DNA of 64,000 bases from Desulfuromonadales bacterium. Its GTDB lineage: Bacteria; Desulfobacterota; Desulfuromonadia; Desulfuromonadales; BM103. Shown here in pieces: positions 18,695-28,178 of this stretch. Made by a program: the position numbers and the translations under genes. The stretch is taken from the NCBI GenBank assembly GCA_030145205.1, contig JAQYVZ010000017.1, forward strand, positions 1-64,000. The letters run 5' to 3'. The notes under the pieces were generated by a model. That model did no database searches, was not told the origin of the DNA, and was given only the letters and a program-made list of their open reading frames with translations. Each line of letters begins with the position of its first letter. The stretch's first letter is position 1.

Positions 18695-21388
18695 ATGATA
18701 GGATTTTTCAAAAAGTTGGCTGGCAACCAGAATGAGCGTGATCTCAAAAAGGCCAAGCCGATGGTCGCCAAAATCAACGGCCTGGAGCCGGAGATACAGG
18801 CGCTTTCTGATACAGAGTTGCAGGCCAAGACCGCGGAATTCAAGGGCCGTCTTGCGCAGGGTGAGACGCTGAATGACCTGCTCCCCGAAGCGTTCGCTGT
18901 GGTTCGTGAAGCCGCCTGGCGGGTGCTGAAAATGCGGCACTTCGATATGCAGCTGATCGGCGGGATGGTGCTACATGATGGCAGCATCGCCGAAATGAAA
19001 ACTGGTGAGGGCAAGACTCTGGTGGCGACCCTGCCATGCTATCTGAACTCCCTGTCCGGCGAAGGCGTGCACGTGGTGACGGTCAATGAATACCTGGCGA
19101 GCCGTGATGCAGAGTGGATGGGCGCGGTCTACAAGTTCCTGGGCCTGTCCGTCGGTTGCATTGTTCATGGCATGAACGATGCCCAGCGTCAGGAGGCCTA
19201 CCATGCTGACATCACTTACGGCACCAATAACGAATTTGGTTTCGACTACCTGCGCGACAATATGAAGTTTGCCCTGGAAGATTATGTCCAGCGCCCGCTG
19301 AACTTTGCAATTGTCGATGAGGTTGACTCGATCTTGATCGACGAAGCGCGGACGCCTTTAATCATTTCAGGCCCGAGCAACGTCACCAGCGAGCTGTACC
19401 ATACGGCTGATCGGATCATCCCCAAGCTGAAAAAAGGCGAGATGGTCGAGGAGCGGGACGGCACCATCGGTCGGGCATTCAAGACCTATAGCGGTGACTA
19501 CACGGTTGATGAAAAAGCCAAGGCGGCGACCCTCACCGAGGAGGGTGTGGCCAGGGTCGAGAAACTCCTCGGGGTCGATAACTTGTACGAGCCAGGCAAC
19601 ATGACTCTGTTGCACCATGTCAATCAGGCCCTCAAGGCGCATGCCCTGTTCAAGAAGGATGTCGACTACGTGGTCAAGGATGGCCAGGTCATGATTGTCG
19701 ATGAATTCACCGGACGCTTGATGCCGGGTCGGCGCTGGAGCGATGGCCAACACCAGGCGGTTGAGGCGAAAGAAGGCCTCAAGATCGAGAAAGAGAACCA
19801 GACTCTGGCCACAATCACCTTCCAGAATTATTTCCGGATGTACGAAAAGCTGGGGGGCATGACGGGTACGGCCGAAACCGAAGCGTCAGAGTTTCACGAG
19901 ATTTACAACCTCGGCGTGGTGGTGATTCCGACCAACCAGCCGATGATCCGGCTTGACCAGGCTGACTTGATCTACAAGACCGAGCCGGAGAAACATGCTG
20001 CCGTGATTGAGGATATCGTCGAGCGGCGGGAAAAGGGTCAGCCGGTGCTGGTCGGTACCATCACCATCGATCACTCCGAACTCTTGTCCGGCTTACTGAA
20101 AAAGCGGGGTGTGCCTCACAGCGTCCTCAATGCCAAACACCATGAACAGGAGGCGGAGATCGTTGCCCAGGCCGGGCGCAAAAACGCGGTGACCATCGCG
20201 ACCAATATGGCTGGCCGTGGTACTGACATTGTGCTGGGCGGCAACCCGGAAATGATGGCCAAGCGGGAAGCGGGCGGTTCCGAGGATTACGAAACAGCCT
20301 ACCCGGCCGCCCTTGAGAAATACCGGGCGATGTGCGCTGCTGAAAAGAAAGAAGTCCTTGAACTCGGCGGCCTTTATATTCTGGGGACGGAGCGCCATGA
20401 ATCGCGGCGGATCGACAACCAGCTGCGCGGCCGTTCCGGTCGTCAGGGCGACCCGGGGGAGAGCCGCTTCTACCTGAGCCTCGAGGACGACCTGTTGCGA
20501 ATTTTTGGTTCGCAGCGGGTGGCCTTTGTCATGGAAAAGCTCAAGGTCCCGGAAAACGAACCGATCGAACATCGCATGATCTCCAAGGCGATCGAAGGGG
20601 CACAGCGCAAGGTCGAGGCGCACAACTTTGAAATTCGTAAACACCTGATCGAGTACGACGACGTCATGAACCGCCAGCGCGAGGTGATTTACAACCAGCG
20701 TAAAGAGGTGCTTGCCGGGGAAAGCATTCCGGAAACCATTGCGGCGATTCTCGAAGAAACCATCGAGGACATCGTCGTCAGCTTCTGTCCGCCAAAGACA
20801 GCGCCGGCCGACTGGAACTGGGAAAGCCTGTCCAATGACTTTTTTAACCAGTTTAACTTTGTGGCGGAGCTGCCGTCCCCCGACACGCCCGGACTCAAGG
20901 CGGACCAGATGGAGGCGCAGCTCAAGGAACAGGTCCATCAGCACCTGGCAGGGAAGACCGAGGCCTTTACGCCGGAGGTGATGGAGCACCTGATGAAGGT
21001 TCTGTTGCTACAGACTATTGACATGCAGTGGAAGGACCACCTCCTGTCGATTGATCATCTCAAAGAGGGGATCGGGATGCGGGCCTATGCCCAGAAGAAC
21101 CCCAAGGAGGAGTATAAGCGGGAGGCCTACGACCTGTTTATGGAGATGATGGTGCGTATCCGCCAGGAGGTGCTGAACAAGCTATTCCGGGTCCAGTTAG
21201 CACGCGAAGAGGAAGTTTCGCAGATGGAAGAGGCGCAGCGCCGTGAGCGTCAGGCCCTGGCCAGACAGGCCGGCCCTGCTGCCGGGCAGTCTGCCGCTCC
21301 GGCCAAACGTGACGAAGACAAGGTGGGGCGCAACGACCTCTGCCCTTGCGGCAGCGGTAAGAAATACAAACGATGCTGCGGGAACTGA
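18695..21388 (+). CDS. secA: Preprotein translocase ATPase SecA
   Basis: An 897-residue protein of standard SecA length. The first nucleotide-binding domain has EMKTGEGKT (Walker A), [29 protein letters not shown] (DEAD-like Walker B); the preprotein cross-linking domain and the second motor domain ([24 protein letters not shown]) follow. The C-terminal tail ends in a zinc-binding, SecB/ribosome-interacting motif with spacing [13 protein letters not shown]. It drives protein export through SecYEG by ATP hydrolysis. A histidine kinase gene starts 16 bp after its stop, so the two are likely co-transcribed. Confidence 0.98.
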   Translation: MIGFFKKLAGNQNERDLKKAKPMVAKINGLEPEIQALSDTELQAKTAEFKGRLAQGETLNDLLPEAFAVVREAAWRVLKMRHFDMQLIGGMVLHDGSIAEMKTGEGKTLVATLPCYLNSLSGEGVHVVTVNEYLASRDAEWMGAVYKFLGLSVGCIVHGMNDAQRQEAYHADITYGTNNEFGFDYLRDNMKFALEDYVQRPLNFAIVDEVDSILIDEARTPLIISGPSNVTSELYHTADRIIPKLKKGEMVEERDGTIGRAFKTYSGDYTVDEKAKAATLTEEGVARVEKLLGVDNLYEPGNMTLLHHVNQALKAHALFKKDVDYVVKDGQVMIVDEFTGRLMPGRRWSDGQHQAVEAKEGLKIEKENQTLATITFQNYFRMYEKLGGMTGTAETEASEFHEIYNLGVVVIPTNQPMIRLDQADLIYKTEPEKHAAVIEDIVERREKGQPVLVGTITIDHSELLSGLLKKRGVPHSVLNAKHHEQEAEIVAQAGRKNAVTIATNMAGRGTDIVLGGNPEMMAKREAGGSEDYETAYPAALEKYRAMCAAEKKEVLELGGLYILGTERHESRRIDNQLRGRSGRQGDPGESRFYLSLEDDLLRIFGSQRVAFVMEKLKVPENEPIEHRMISKAIEGAQRKVEAHNFEIRKHLIEYDDVMNRQREVIYNQRKEVLAGESIPETIAAILEETIEDIVVSFCPPKTAPADWNWESLSNDFFNQFNFVAELPSPDTPGLKADQMEAQLKEQVHQHLAGKTEAFTPEVMEHLMKVLLLQTIDMQWKDHLLSIDHLKEGIGMRAYAQKNPKEEYKREAYDLFMEMMVRIRQEVLNKLFRVQLAREEEVSQMEEAQRRERQALARQAGPAAGQSAAPAKRDEDKVGRNDLCPCGSGKKYKRCCGN

Positions 21389-21404
21389 CTCAGGGGCTGC
21401 TGTA

Positions 21405-23120
21405 GTGCAAAAGGACCTCTTCGAAAATCCGACCGAACTCGGACCGGTTGCCATCCTGTTGCTCGAACAGAGCGCCGGTAGCCTGGGTCTGATTCAGCAG
21501 GCGTTGCCCGGCGTCAGTGTGCATATCCTGCCGATGGCTGATGTCTCGTTGGCCCCTGACCTGGTCTCCCGTGAAAGGGTCAGCGTGGTGTTCTGTGACC
21601 AGTCCGGTCTGGAACCCTCCTCTGATGACTCGCGGCAACAGCTGTTGCGGGTTCACCCCGGCTTGGCGATTGTCCAGGTGGTTGCGGATGGTGCCGTTAA
21701 CGCTGCGCTGGAGGCCTTTCGGCAGGGTGCCAGAGATGTCCTCGTCGCGCCCTTGGTTCCGGAAGATATCTGCCACGCCTTTGCCCGGGTCCAGAACAGG
21801 GAATGGGCTCAGCGGGACGCTCGTCAGCTGCATATGGCGACCCGCACGGTTCTGGATGAACTGGTCTTGCTGAAGTCGATCAGTGCGACGGCCAGCAGTG
21901 CGGTTGATCTTGATAAGCTGCTGGTTCGTCTGACGGCTCTGATTCAGGAGTCACTCAAGGTTGAAATCGTGTCACTGATGTTGGCTGACGAGGACGGCGA
22001 GCTGCAGATCAGGGCCGCAACTGGACTCCCGGACAAGGTGCTTTACCAGCGGCGGTCGCCTGAAAAGTACGGTGTCGCCGGACAGGTTTTTACCAGCGGT
22101 GAAGCGGTCTTGGTGGACGATATGGAAACGGATGGCCGGTTCGTCCTTCAGACGTTTTCCGATCGCTACCGGACCCGGTCGCTGCTGTCCGTACCGGTGA
22201 CCTGCCATGGCAAAATCCTGGGCGTTTTGAACGTCAACAACAAGGAAGACGGGGAGACTTTTGCGGGTTCGGACCTGGAACTGCTACAGAGCATCGCCCA
22301 CCAGGCTGCTTTGGCAATCGAGAATTTCAGGTTGGTCAACCGGATTGTGCAGCAGGGCGCGGAGCTCGAGCAGATGCATGAGGAACTGCTGGCGTTCCAC
22401 CGTGATCGCGCCCGGTTTGTCAGCAGCCTGTCTCATGAGCTGAAGACCCCGTTGACCTCGGTGATCGGGTTCGCTGATTTGATGCTGGAGCTGTATGAAC
22501 AGCTGGATCCTGTAAAACGGAAAGACTATCTTCGCAGTATCCATAGCGAGGCCATGCAGCTGGAAACCTTGGTGAGTGGTATGCTGCGCCTGTTCTCAAT
22601 CGATTCTGATACGGAGCAGTGGAGCTGGGAATCTCTCGATTTCAGCTGCCTGGTCAATGACGCCTGCCAGCGTTTTGCGGTCGTCATGGCTGAAAAAGAG
22701 CTGGCTTTTGAGCTGGTGCTGCCTGAGGAACCTTGGCCGGTTTGGGGCGCGGCAGATAAAGTAGCGCTGCTGCTTGATGCCCTGCTTGATAATACGGTCC
22801 GTTACAATCGTTTCGGTGGAACCTTACGGATTGAGGTCGAGAACTGTGACAACAATGGCGAAGAACGGGTTCGCTTCCTGATGACGAGTCAAGGGCCGGG
22901 CTTTCCGGAAGAGGAGATCAAGGCCTTTCTGCTGCAGGAGACTGCAGACAGTTCTCAAGTGAGACATTCCGGGATTGTCGGCATCAGTCTGGCGACATGC
23001 CGGGCGATTCTGCATAAGTTGCGTGGCCGGGTCTATTTTGAGACGTTGGATAAGGAGACAACCACGCTCGGTTTCCTGTTGCCGACCCGACCCCGGCGCA
23101 TGCGAAAGGATGCGATGTGA
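21405..23120 (+). CDS. GAF-domain sensor histidine kinase with a pseudo-receiver N-terminus
   Basis: A 571-residue cytoplasmic protein without membrane segments. Residues 1-125 look like a degenerate receiver (VAILLLEQS, VVFCDQSG, DVLVAPLVPED), in which the conserved Lys is Ala. A GAF domain covers about 160-310. The HisKA box is SSLSHELKTPLTSVIGFADL and the N-box LLLDALLDNTVRYN. The ATP-lid DxGxG position reads SQGPG, so the Asp is missing, and the second glycine box is VGISLATCRAIL. It may be a weak or inactive kinase. The start is a GTG preceded by CAGGGG; the gene overlaps argJ by TGATG. No partner response regulator is adjacent, so the signal and output are unknown. Confidence 0.82.
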   Translation: MQKDLFENPTELGPVAILLLEQSAGSLGLIQQALPGVSVHILPMADVSLAPDLVSRERVSVVFCDQSGLEPSSDDSRQQLLRVHPGLAIVQVVADGAVNAALEAFRQGARDVLVAPLVPEDICHAFARVQNREWAQRDARQLHMATRTVLDELVLLKSISATASSAVDLDKLLVRLTALIQESLKVEIVSLMLADEDGELQIRAATGLPDKVLYQRRSPEKYGVAGQVFTSGEAVLVDDMETDGRFVLQTFSDRYRTRSLLSVPVTCHGKILGVLNVNNKEDGETFAGSDLELLQSIAHQAALAIENFRLVNRIVQQGAELEQMHEELLAFHRDRARFVSSLSHELKTPLTSVIGFADLMLELYEQLDPVKRKDYLRSIHSEAMQLETLVSGMLRLFSIDSDTEQWSWESLDFSCLVNDACQRFAVVMAEKELAFELVLPEEPWPVWGAADKVALLLDALLDNTVRYNRFGGTLRIEVENCDNNGEERVRFLMTSQGPGFPEEEIKAFLLQETADSSQVRHSGIVGISLATCRAILHKLRGRVYFETLDKETTTLGFLLPTRPRRMRKDAM

Positions 23121-24316
23121 TGAACGATCAACAGCTGTCGCCACTCGGTTTCCGGTTTGCGGCCCGAGCCGGAGGTCTGAAGAAATCAGGGAAGCCTGAC
23201 CTCGGGCTGATTGTGTCCGAGACACCCGCCTGCTGTGCCGGCGTGTTTACCCGTAATAAGGTTGTTGCCGCGCCGGTCCAGGTCACCGCGCCGAAGATTC
23301 GTCAGGGGCGCTGCCAGGCCGTGCTGATCAACAGCGGCAACGCCAATGCGTGCACCGGCGAACAGGGTTTCCGAGCCGCAGAGGAGTGTGCTGGTCTGGT
23401 CGCGAATCAGCTGGGTCTTGCCGAAGAGCTGGTTGCTGTCTCGTCCACCGGGGTGATTGGTGTCCCTTTGCCGATGGAGACGCTGTCCGCACAGCTTCCC
23501 GTGCTGATTGACGATCTCGGCAAGGCCGACGGCAATGATGTGGCTGAAGCGATGATGACGACCGATTCCTTTGCCAAGAGTAGCGCCCGGACTATTTCGG
23601 TCGACGGTCGGGACTGTCGCCTGCTCGGCCTGGCAAAGGGGGCGGGGATGATCCACCCCGATATGGCAACCATGCTGGCTTTTGTGGTCACGGATGCCTC
23701 CGTCACGCCCGACTTTCTCGACACGGCATTGCGTACGGCGGTCAATAAATCGTTTAACCGGATTACCGTTGACCGGGATACTTCGACCAACGATATGGTT
23801 CTGGTCCTGGCCAATGGTCTGGCCGGGAATGCTGAGATTGCCGCCGGTCAACAGGAAGGCGAGCTATTTGCTCAGGCGCTCACGGAGATTCTGCTCGACC
23901 TGGCGAAGATGATCGTTCGCGATGGCGAGGGCGCGACCAAGCTGGTGCGCATTCAGGTCACCGGTGCCGCCAATGATGCCGATGCCCTGTTGGCGGCGCG
24001 TAGCGTGGCGACCTCCGCCCTGGTGAAAACTGCATTTTTCGGTGAAGACGCCAACTGGGGCAGGATTATCGCGGCGGTCGGTTATTCGGGTGCCGAGGTG
24101 AATCCGGACCAGGTTCACATCTGCTTTGATGATGTGGCAATGGTTGAGGCCGGCCTCGGCCTTGGGCCTGACCAGGAAGCGCTGGCGACCGAGGTGTTGC
24201 AGCAGTCCGAGTTTACGGTCACCGTCGACCTTGGCCTTGGTACGGGCAGCGCGGACTATTATACCTCCGATCTGACATATGATTATGTCAAGATCAACGC
24301 AGACTACCGCACCTGA
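23120..24316 (+). CDS. argJ: Bifunctional ornithine acetyltransferase / N-acetylglutamate synthase
   Basis: A 398-residue protein of normal ArgJ length. It transfers the acetyl group from N-acetylornithine to glutamate, recycling acetate in arginine synthesis. The self-cleavage site is KGAGMIHPDMATMLAF, with Thr184 as the new N-terminal nucleophile of the beta chain; NSGNANACTG and FGEDANWGRI are further family motifs. The ATG at 23120 overlaps the kinase stop codon (TGATG), so translation is coupled to that gene. An upstream GTG at 23117 is in frame but unneeded. Other arg genes are not in the window. Confidence 0.95.
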   Translation: MNDQQLSPLGFRFAARAGGLKKSGKPDLGLIVSETPACCAGVFTRNKVVAAPVQVTAPKIRQGRCQAVLINSGNANACTGEQGFRAAEECAGLVANQLGLAEELVAVSSTGVIGVPLPMETLSAQLPVLIDDLGKADGNDVAEAMMTTDSFAKSSARTISVDGRDCRLLGLAKGAGMIHPDMATMLAFVVTDASVTPDFLDTALRTAVNKSFNRITVDRDTSTNDMVLVLANGLAGNAEIAAGQQEGELFAQALTEILLDLAKMIVRDGEGATKLVRIQVTGAANDADALLAARSVATSALVKTAFFGEDANWGRIIAAVGYSGAEVNPDQVHICFDDVAMVEAGLGLGPDQEALATEVLQQSEFTVTVDLGLGTGSADYYTSDLTYDYVKINADYRT

Positions 24317-24369
24317 GTCGACAGGCTCCCTGCGTTCGACAATCAACGTTCAGTATCCCTAGGGGTGTT

Positions 24370-25029
24370 ATGAATCCTGCCCTTTATATCGATCATACCC
24401 TGTTGAAACCGGAGACACGGATGCAGGAGGTTACCGCCTTGTGTGAAGAAGCGGTGGAATACGGCTTCGCTTCGGTCTGTATCCCGCCCCGCTTCGTGCG
24501 GCAGGCTGCTGATCTGCTCTATGGCTCGGAGGTGAAGACGGGTACGGTTGTCGGTTTTCCGCTCGGTTATGAGATGTCTACGGTCAAGGCGGTGCAGGCC
24601 GACCAGGCGGTGCAAGCCGGTGCGGACGAACTGGACATGGTGATTCCGCTCGGCGCCGCACGTGATCGGGACTTCAGCGCCGTGACGGAGGATGTCCGGG
24701 CGGTGGTTGAGCGGGCGGAGGGGCGGACTGTCAAGGTGATCCTCGAATGCTGTCTGTTCGAGGCCGCAATCAAACAGCAACTGGTTGAGGCGGTTATTGC
24801 CGGCGGAGCGCAGTACGTGAAAAGCTCAACCGGGTTTGCCGCCAGCGGTGCCACGCTCGAGGATATCCGTTTGATGACAGAGACTGCCGCCGGACGCATC
24901 AAGGTCAAGGCCGCCGGTGGGATTCGTGACTGGTCTTCCTGCCGGGAGTTTATCCGGGCCGGCGCCGACCGGATCGGGACCAGCGCCGGTGTGGCGATTA
25001 TGGCCCAATGGAGGCCGTATGCCGAGTAA
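24370..25029 (+). CDS. deoC: Deoxyribose-phosphate aldolase
   Basis: A 219-residue class I aldolase that splits 2-deoxyribose 5-phosphate into glyceraldehyde 3-phosphate and acetaldehyde. The Schiff-base lysine is in YVKSSTGF (Lys151), the catalytic Asp in GADELDMVIPLG (Asp89), and the second active-site Lys in KVKAAGGIRD. It starts IDHTLLKPETR, typical of short bacterial DeoC. The last 11 bp overlap the start of the phosphopentomutase gene, giving a deoxynucleoside catabolism pair. Confidence 0.96.
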   Translation: MNPALYIDHTLLKPETRMQEVTALCEEAVEYGFASVCIPPRFVRQAADLLYGSEVKTGTVVGFPLGYEMSTVKAVQADQAVQAGADELDMVIPLGAARDRDFSAVTEDVRAVVERAEGRTVKVILECCLFEAAIKQQLVEAVIAGGAQYVKSSTGFAASGATLEDIRLMTETAAGRIKVKAAGGIRDWSSCREFIRAGADRIGTSAGVAIMAQWRPYAE

Positions 25030-26233
25030 TGTCGGGCGTGGCATCTGGATCGTGCTGGATGGTGTCGGTGTGGGGGCTCTGCCCGATGCTGACCGCTACG
25101 GTGATGCTGCTGCGGCCACCTTGCCACATGTCGCCGCCGCGTGCGGTGGCCTACACTTGCCGCATCTGGCCGGGATGGGGCTGGGGACTCTGGCCGAAAT
25201 CAAAGGGGTTCCCCCGGTGGCTCGGCCTCGCGGTGCTTACGGCAAGATGCAGGAGGCCGCCCTCGGTAAGGACAGCACCTCCGGCCATTGGGAACTCGCC
25301 GGGGTCGTTCTCGACCCGCCGTTTGCGACTTTTCCACAAGGGTTTCCGACCACGCTGTTGCGGGAATTTGAAGCCCTTGCCGGTAAGGCGCCACTCGGCA
25401 ACGTCTCTGCGAGCGGTACGGAAATCATTCAGGCGCTGGGCGAGGAACACCTCCGCACCGGCCGGCCGATTGTCTATACCAGCGTTGATTCGGTTCTACA
25501 GGTTGCGGCTCACGAGGAGGTGTTGCCGCCGCAGGAGCTGCACGCTCTCTGTCGCGAGGTGCGGCGACTGGCTGATGACTACCAGATAGGCCGGGTGATC
25601 GCCAGACCGTTTGTCGGTGCCGCCGCCGGGGCCTTCCAACGGACCAGCCGTCGCAAGGATTTTTCCATGCCGCCGCCGGCTCCAACCCTGCTTGATTATC
25701 TGAGCGATGCGGGTCGGATGGTCTGCGCTATCGGTAAGATCAGTGACCTGTTCTGCGAGCGGGGCATCGGGCAGTCTCGTCCGACTCGGGATAATGCAGA
25801 TGGCATGCGAACCCTGTTGGCGGCTTATGCCGACCTCCCGCCGGGAGGCCTGCTGATTGCCAACCTGATCGATTTTGACATGCTTTACGGTCATCGGCAG
25901 GATGCTGTCGGTTTTGGCCGGGCTCTGGAGACGTTTGACGCCTGGTTACCGCAGCTGCAGGCTGCGATGCAGCCGGGAGATCTGTTGACGATCACTGCGG
26001 ATCATGGCTGTGACCCAACAACGCCCGGTTCGGATCACACCCGCGAGTATGTGCCCCTGTTGGCTTGGCATCCGCAAATGACGGGTGCTGTCGGCCTGGG
26101 GATACGGTCCGGATTCTCAGACCTGGCCGCCACTCTGGCGGATTTTTTCGGCCTGGACGTTGCCTTGGCCGGTCAAAGCTTTTGGACGGAGATTGCCGGT
26201 GAGGTTGACAGTGGCCGCCGGCAAAGCGGGTGA
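25019..26233 (+). CDS. deoB: Phosphopentomutase
   Basis: A 404-residue alkaline-phosphatase-superfamily enzyme that interconverts (deoxy)ribose 1-phosphate and 5-phosphate. Metal-binding motifs are WIVLDGVGVGALPDA, the phosphoacceptor region GKDSTSGHWE, and ADHGCDPTTPGSDHTREYVP. The ATG at 25019 (MPSNVGRG) lies inside the 3' end of deoC, the overlap implying coupled translation. With deoC it feeds the pentose of salvaged nucleosides into glycolysis. No nucleoside phosphorylase is visible nearby. Confidence 0.96.
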   Translation: MPSNVGRGIWIVLDGVGVGALPDADRYGDAAAATLPHVAAACGGLHLPHLAGMGLGTLAEIKGVPPVARPRGAYGKMQEAALGKDSTSGHWELAGVVLDPPFATFPQGFPTTLLREFEALAGKAPLGNVSASGTEIIQALGEEHLRTGRPIVYTSVDSVLQVAAHEEVLPPQELHALCREVRRLADDYQIGRVIARPFVGAAAGAFQRTSRRKDFSMPPPAPTLLDYLSDAGRMVCAIGKISDLFCERGIGQSRPTRDNADGMRTLLAAYADLPPGGLLIANLIDFDMLYGHRQDAVGFGRALETFDAWLPQLQAAMQPGDLLTITADHGCDPTTPGSDHTREYVPLLAWHPQMTGAVGLGIRSGFSDLAATLADFFGLDVALAGQSFWTEIAGEVDSGRRQSG

Positions 26234-26234
26234 A

Positions 26235-26960
26235 TCAGGACTTGAGCTGGTGTTCGCAGAAATCACCAACGCCAGCCTGAGCCGTCGAGACTTCGCTTAA
26301 GAAACGCTCTTCGATGAATTTTTTCAGCTGGGAACCTTCGTCCTCTGAGAGCGACGCAAAGCCGACGCCGAAACCTTGCATATAATTGTTGCTGGTGCCG
26401 GGCTGGACGGTGTAGAGAACTGTCGCGGCGACTTCCAGTTCCTTGCAGTGGCCGAGGAGCGGGAAGACAATGGACAGGCTGTCACCAACCTCCAGTTTGG
26501 TCGCGGCCTTGAAGAACAGGCCCCGCATGCTCAGGCTGAAGACATCTGCCAGGACAAAATCACTGGCATCAATTTTGTACATGCCGGGGATACGTAATTG
26601 CAGGCGGAGATTTTGCCGAGGATGCTGTTCGACGTAGCGTTGAATGAAGGCAAACAAGGAGAGGATGTCTACCGGAACGTTGAGGGTTTCCAGGGGCAGT
26701 ATGGCTGGTGGTGTCGCGTCTTCCTGCGCCAGGGCCAGTAGCGGCGGTTTGGCTGCAGCCTTCTGGTCGGCGAACTGCAGATCCGGATCAGCGAGAATTT
26801 GCTCGCCGGCGACCAGCAGACAGGGGGCGCTCTCCAACAGAAACGCGTTTGCCTGTGCCGCATTGGTGGCGGCCAGAACCCGGTAGCCCCAATGCTTGAG
26901 GATCGGTTCCAGGGTTGCGAGCAGATCGGGACGATTGTCAGCGAGCAGTAAACATTTCAT
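26235..26960 (-). CDS. PilZ-domain protein with an N-terminal receiver-like region
   Basis: A 241-residue protein. The first ~115 residues (MKCLLLADNRPDLLATLEPIL, LLVAGEQILADPDL) resemble a response-regulator receiver fold but lack a clear phosphoacceptor Asp and conserved Lys. The C-terminal part (about 120-225) resembles a PilZ domain in DeltaPilZ style: QNLRLQLRIPGMYKI, DVFSLSMRGLFFKA, GFGVGFASLSEDE. It could bind c-di-GMP, but the (D/N)xSxxG motif is altered. I prefer the ATG at 26960; one at 26993 is in frame. The gene is convergent with deoB, whose stop is one base away. Confidence 0.65.
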   Translation of the reverse strand: MKCLLLADNRPDLLATLEPILKHWGYRVLAATNAAQANAFLLESAPCLLVAGEQILADPDLQFADQKAAAKPPLLALAQEDATPPAILPLETLNVPVDILSLFAFIQRYVEQHPRQNLRLQLRIPGMYKIDASDFVLADVFSLSMRGLFFKAATKLEVGDSLSIVFPLLGHCKELEVAATVLYTVQPGTSNNYMQGFGVGFASLSEDEGSQLKKFIEERFLSEVSTAQAGVGDFCEHQLKS

Positions 26961-27044
26961 AGCAGCAGAACCTGTTGTCGAAATAAAGGACATTTCTGCC
27001 CGATTTTAACTGACGGGCCAGAATACATAAAGGAGAAAATAGTA

Positions 27045-27422
27045 ATGAAAAGGTACATGTTGCTTGTTTTTCTAATGATTTCTGTGTGCAGCTCTGCCTG
27101 GGGTGTTGAGATCCGCGATGCCGTGATGACAACAGCCGTGGAAAACCGGACCCCGGTCGATAATGTCGAGGTTTTTCCCTCGGCCGACGGCCAGCTTTAC
27201 TGTTTTACCCGGGTGGTGGGCGCTCTTGAACCGACCGAGGTGATCCATCTCTGGTACCGGGGTGATGAATTGATGGTGCGTACTGTGCTGCCGGTGAGGT
27301 CATCAAGCTGGCGGACCTGGTCTACCAAGAAATTCCTCCCGGAATGGCAAGGTCAGTGGCGGGTCGAGATCCGTGACGCGGCCGATGCTCTTCTGCAAAC
27401 TTTGACGTTTGACTTGATCTGA
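27045..27422 (+). CDS. Secreted DUF2914-family protein
   Basis: A 125-residue protein with a signal peptide (MLLVFLMISVCSSAWG). The mature part matches the short DUF2914 form: FTRVVGALEPTEVIHLWYRGDE, then SSSWRTWSTKKFLPEWQGQWRVEI near the C-terminus. The function is not known; the fold is a small beta-rich domain, often seen in delta-proteobacteria as a periplasmic or lipid-linked protein. An AGGAG site precedes the ATG. It ends in a bidirectional terminator shared with the mucR-like gene. Confidence 0.75.
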   Translation: MKRYMLLVFLMISVCSSAWGVEIRDAVMTTAVENRTPVDNVEVFPSADGQLYCFTRVVGALEPTEVIHLWYRGDELMVRTVLPVRSSSWRTWSTKKFLPEWQGQWRVEIRDAADALLQTLTFDLI

Positions 27423-27431
27423 TCAATACAA

Positions 27432-27462
27432 AAAAAGCGACGGAATATTTCCGTCGCTTTTT
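27432..27462. terminator. Bidirectional intrinsic terminator
   Basis: A perfect 14-bp inverted repeat (AAAAAGCGACGGAA with TTCCGTCGCTTTTT) with a 3-nt loop lies between the convergent DUF2914 and mucR-like genes, with T-runs in both directions. Confidence 0.9.
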
Positions 27463-27478
27463 TGTTAGATCAACCCTG

Positions 27479-27907
27479 CTATTTTTTCTTGGCGCGACTG
27501 GCCCGTGCTTTGGCCAGATTTTCACCAAGACCGCGGTCAATGGCCATCTGGCGACGTGTCTCTGAATATTTTTTGGCTGCCAGCGATTGTGAACGCGGAA
27601 TGTCGAACTGTTTGCGATAGGCCGCAGGCGTCATGTCGTGGGTAGTCTTAAGGTGACGCGCCAAGGTTTTCATGCCCTTGCCGCAGATCATACAGTAGAT
27701 TTTGTCCCGGCCAAAAGCCTTTTTGCGGGACACGGCCGGTTCGTTACCCTGTTCTTCAGTAGGGACCGCGACTTCTTCGCCTTTTTCGAGTGCGTTGAGC
27801 GCAGCATAGACATCATTCAGTTCGCTGACGAGCTCTTCTTTGGTCATGTTGGACATTGAAGCATGTGCTGAAACAATTTCTGCGGTCATTTCAAGAATTG
27901 TTGCCAT
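27479..27907 (-). CDS. MucR/Ros-family zinc-finger transcriptional regulator
   Basis: A 142-residue protein. The DNA-binding domain has the Ros-type C2H2 finger CMICGKGMKTLARHLKTTH, followed by MTPAAYRKQFDIPRSQSL and the basic tail typical of the family. The N-terminal ~60 residues are hydrophobic/acidic and, by analogy, mediate oligomerisation. The ATG at 27907 (MATILEMTAEIV) has a TGGAGG Shine-Dalgarno at 6 nt spacing; a longer reading from 27979 is possible but has none. MucR proteins bind AT-rich targets, oligomerise, and control exopolysaccharide and motility genes in alpha-proteobacteria. An AT-rich leader between this gene and dgt may be its own operator. Confidence 0.9.
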   Translation of the reverse strand: MATILEMTAEIVSAHASMSNMTKEELVSELNDVYAALNALEKGEEVAVPTEEQGNEPAVSRKKAFGRDKIYCMICGKGMKTLARHLKTTHDMTPAAYRKQFDIPRSQSLAAKKYSETRRQMAIDRGLGENLAKARASRAKKK

Positions 27908-28178
27908 CCGTTCCTCCATAGAAGCATGTTGAAAAAAGAAATATTTTACAGATACTAATACAGGATGGAAATAAATCAAGTCGGATTATACTTTGTATGA
28001 TTGTTTTGCAAAAGAACTGTTTTTGATAATGAATTAGTTTCGAATGAATTGAAAACATTCTTCCGTTGATTTATTAAGACGGATACTTTTTTGTTAGGAT
28101 TGCAATTTTTATTGAGTGCATTTATGTGTAGAATCGTTTTTGAGGTTCTGTGACTCGTTGAACAATGCTGAGGCTGCC
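27908..28178. promoter_or_regulatory. AT-rich divergent mucR-dgt regulatory region
   Basis: This 271-bp region is clearly richer in A and T than its surroundings. At 28031-28055 it holds GAATTAGTTTCGAATGAATT followed by GAAAA, which matches 20 of 24 positions of the repeat unit at 9546-9569 upstream of the PilZ/HD-GYP operon. No strong promoter hexamers stand out; both divergent genes must start here. Confidence 0.4.
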
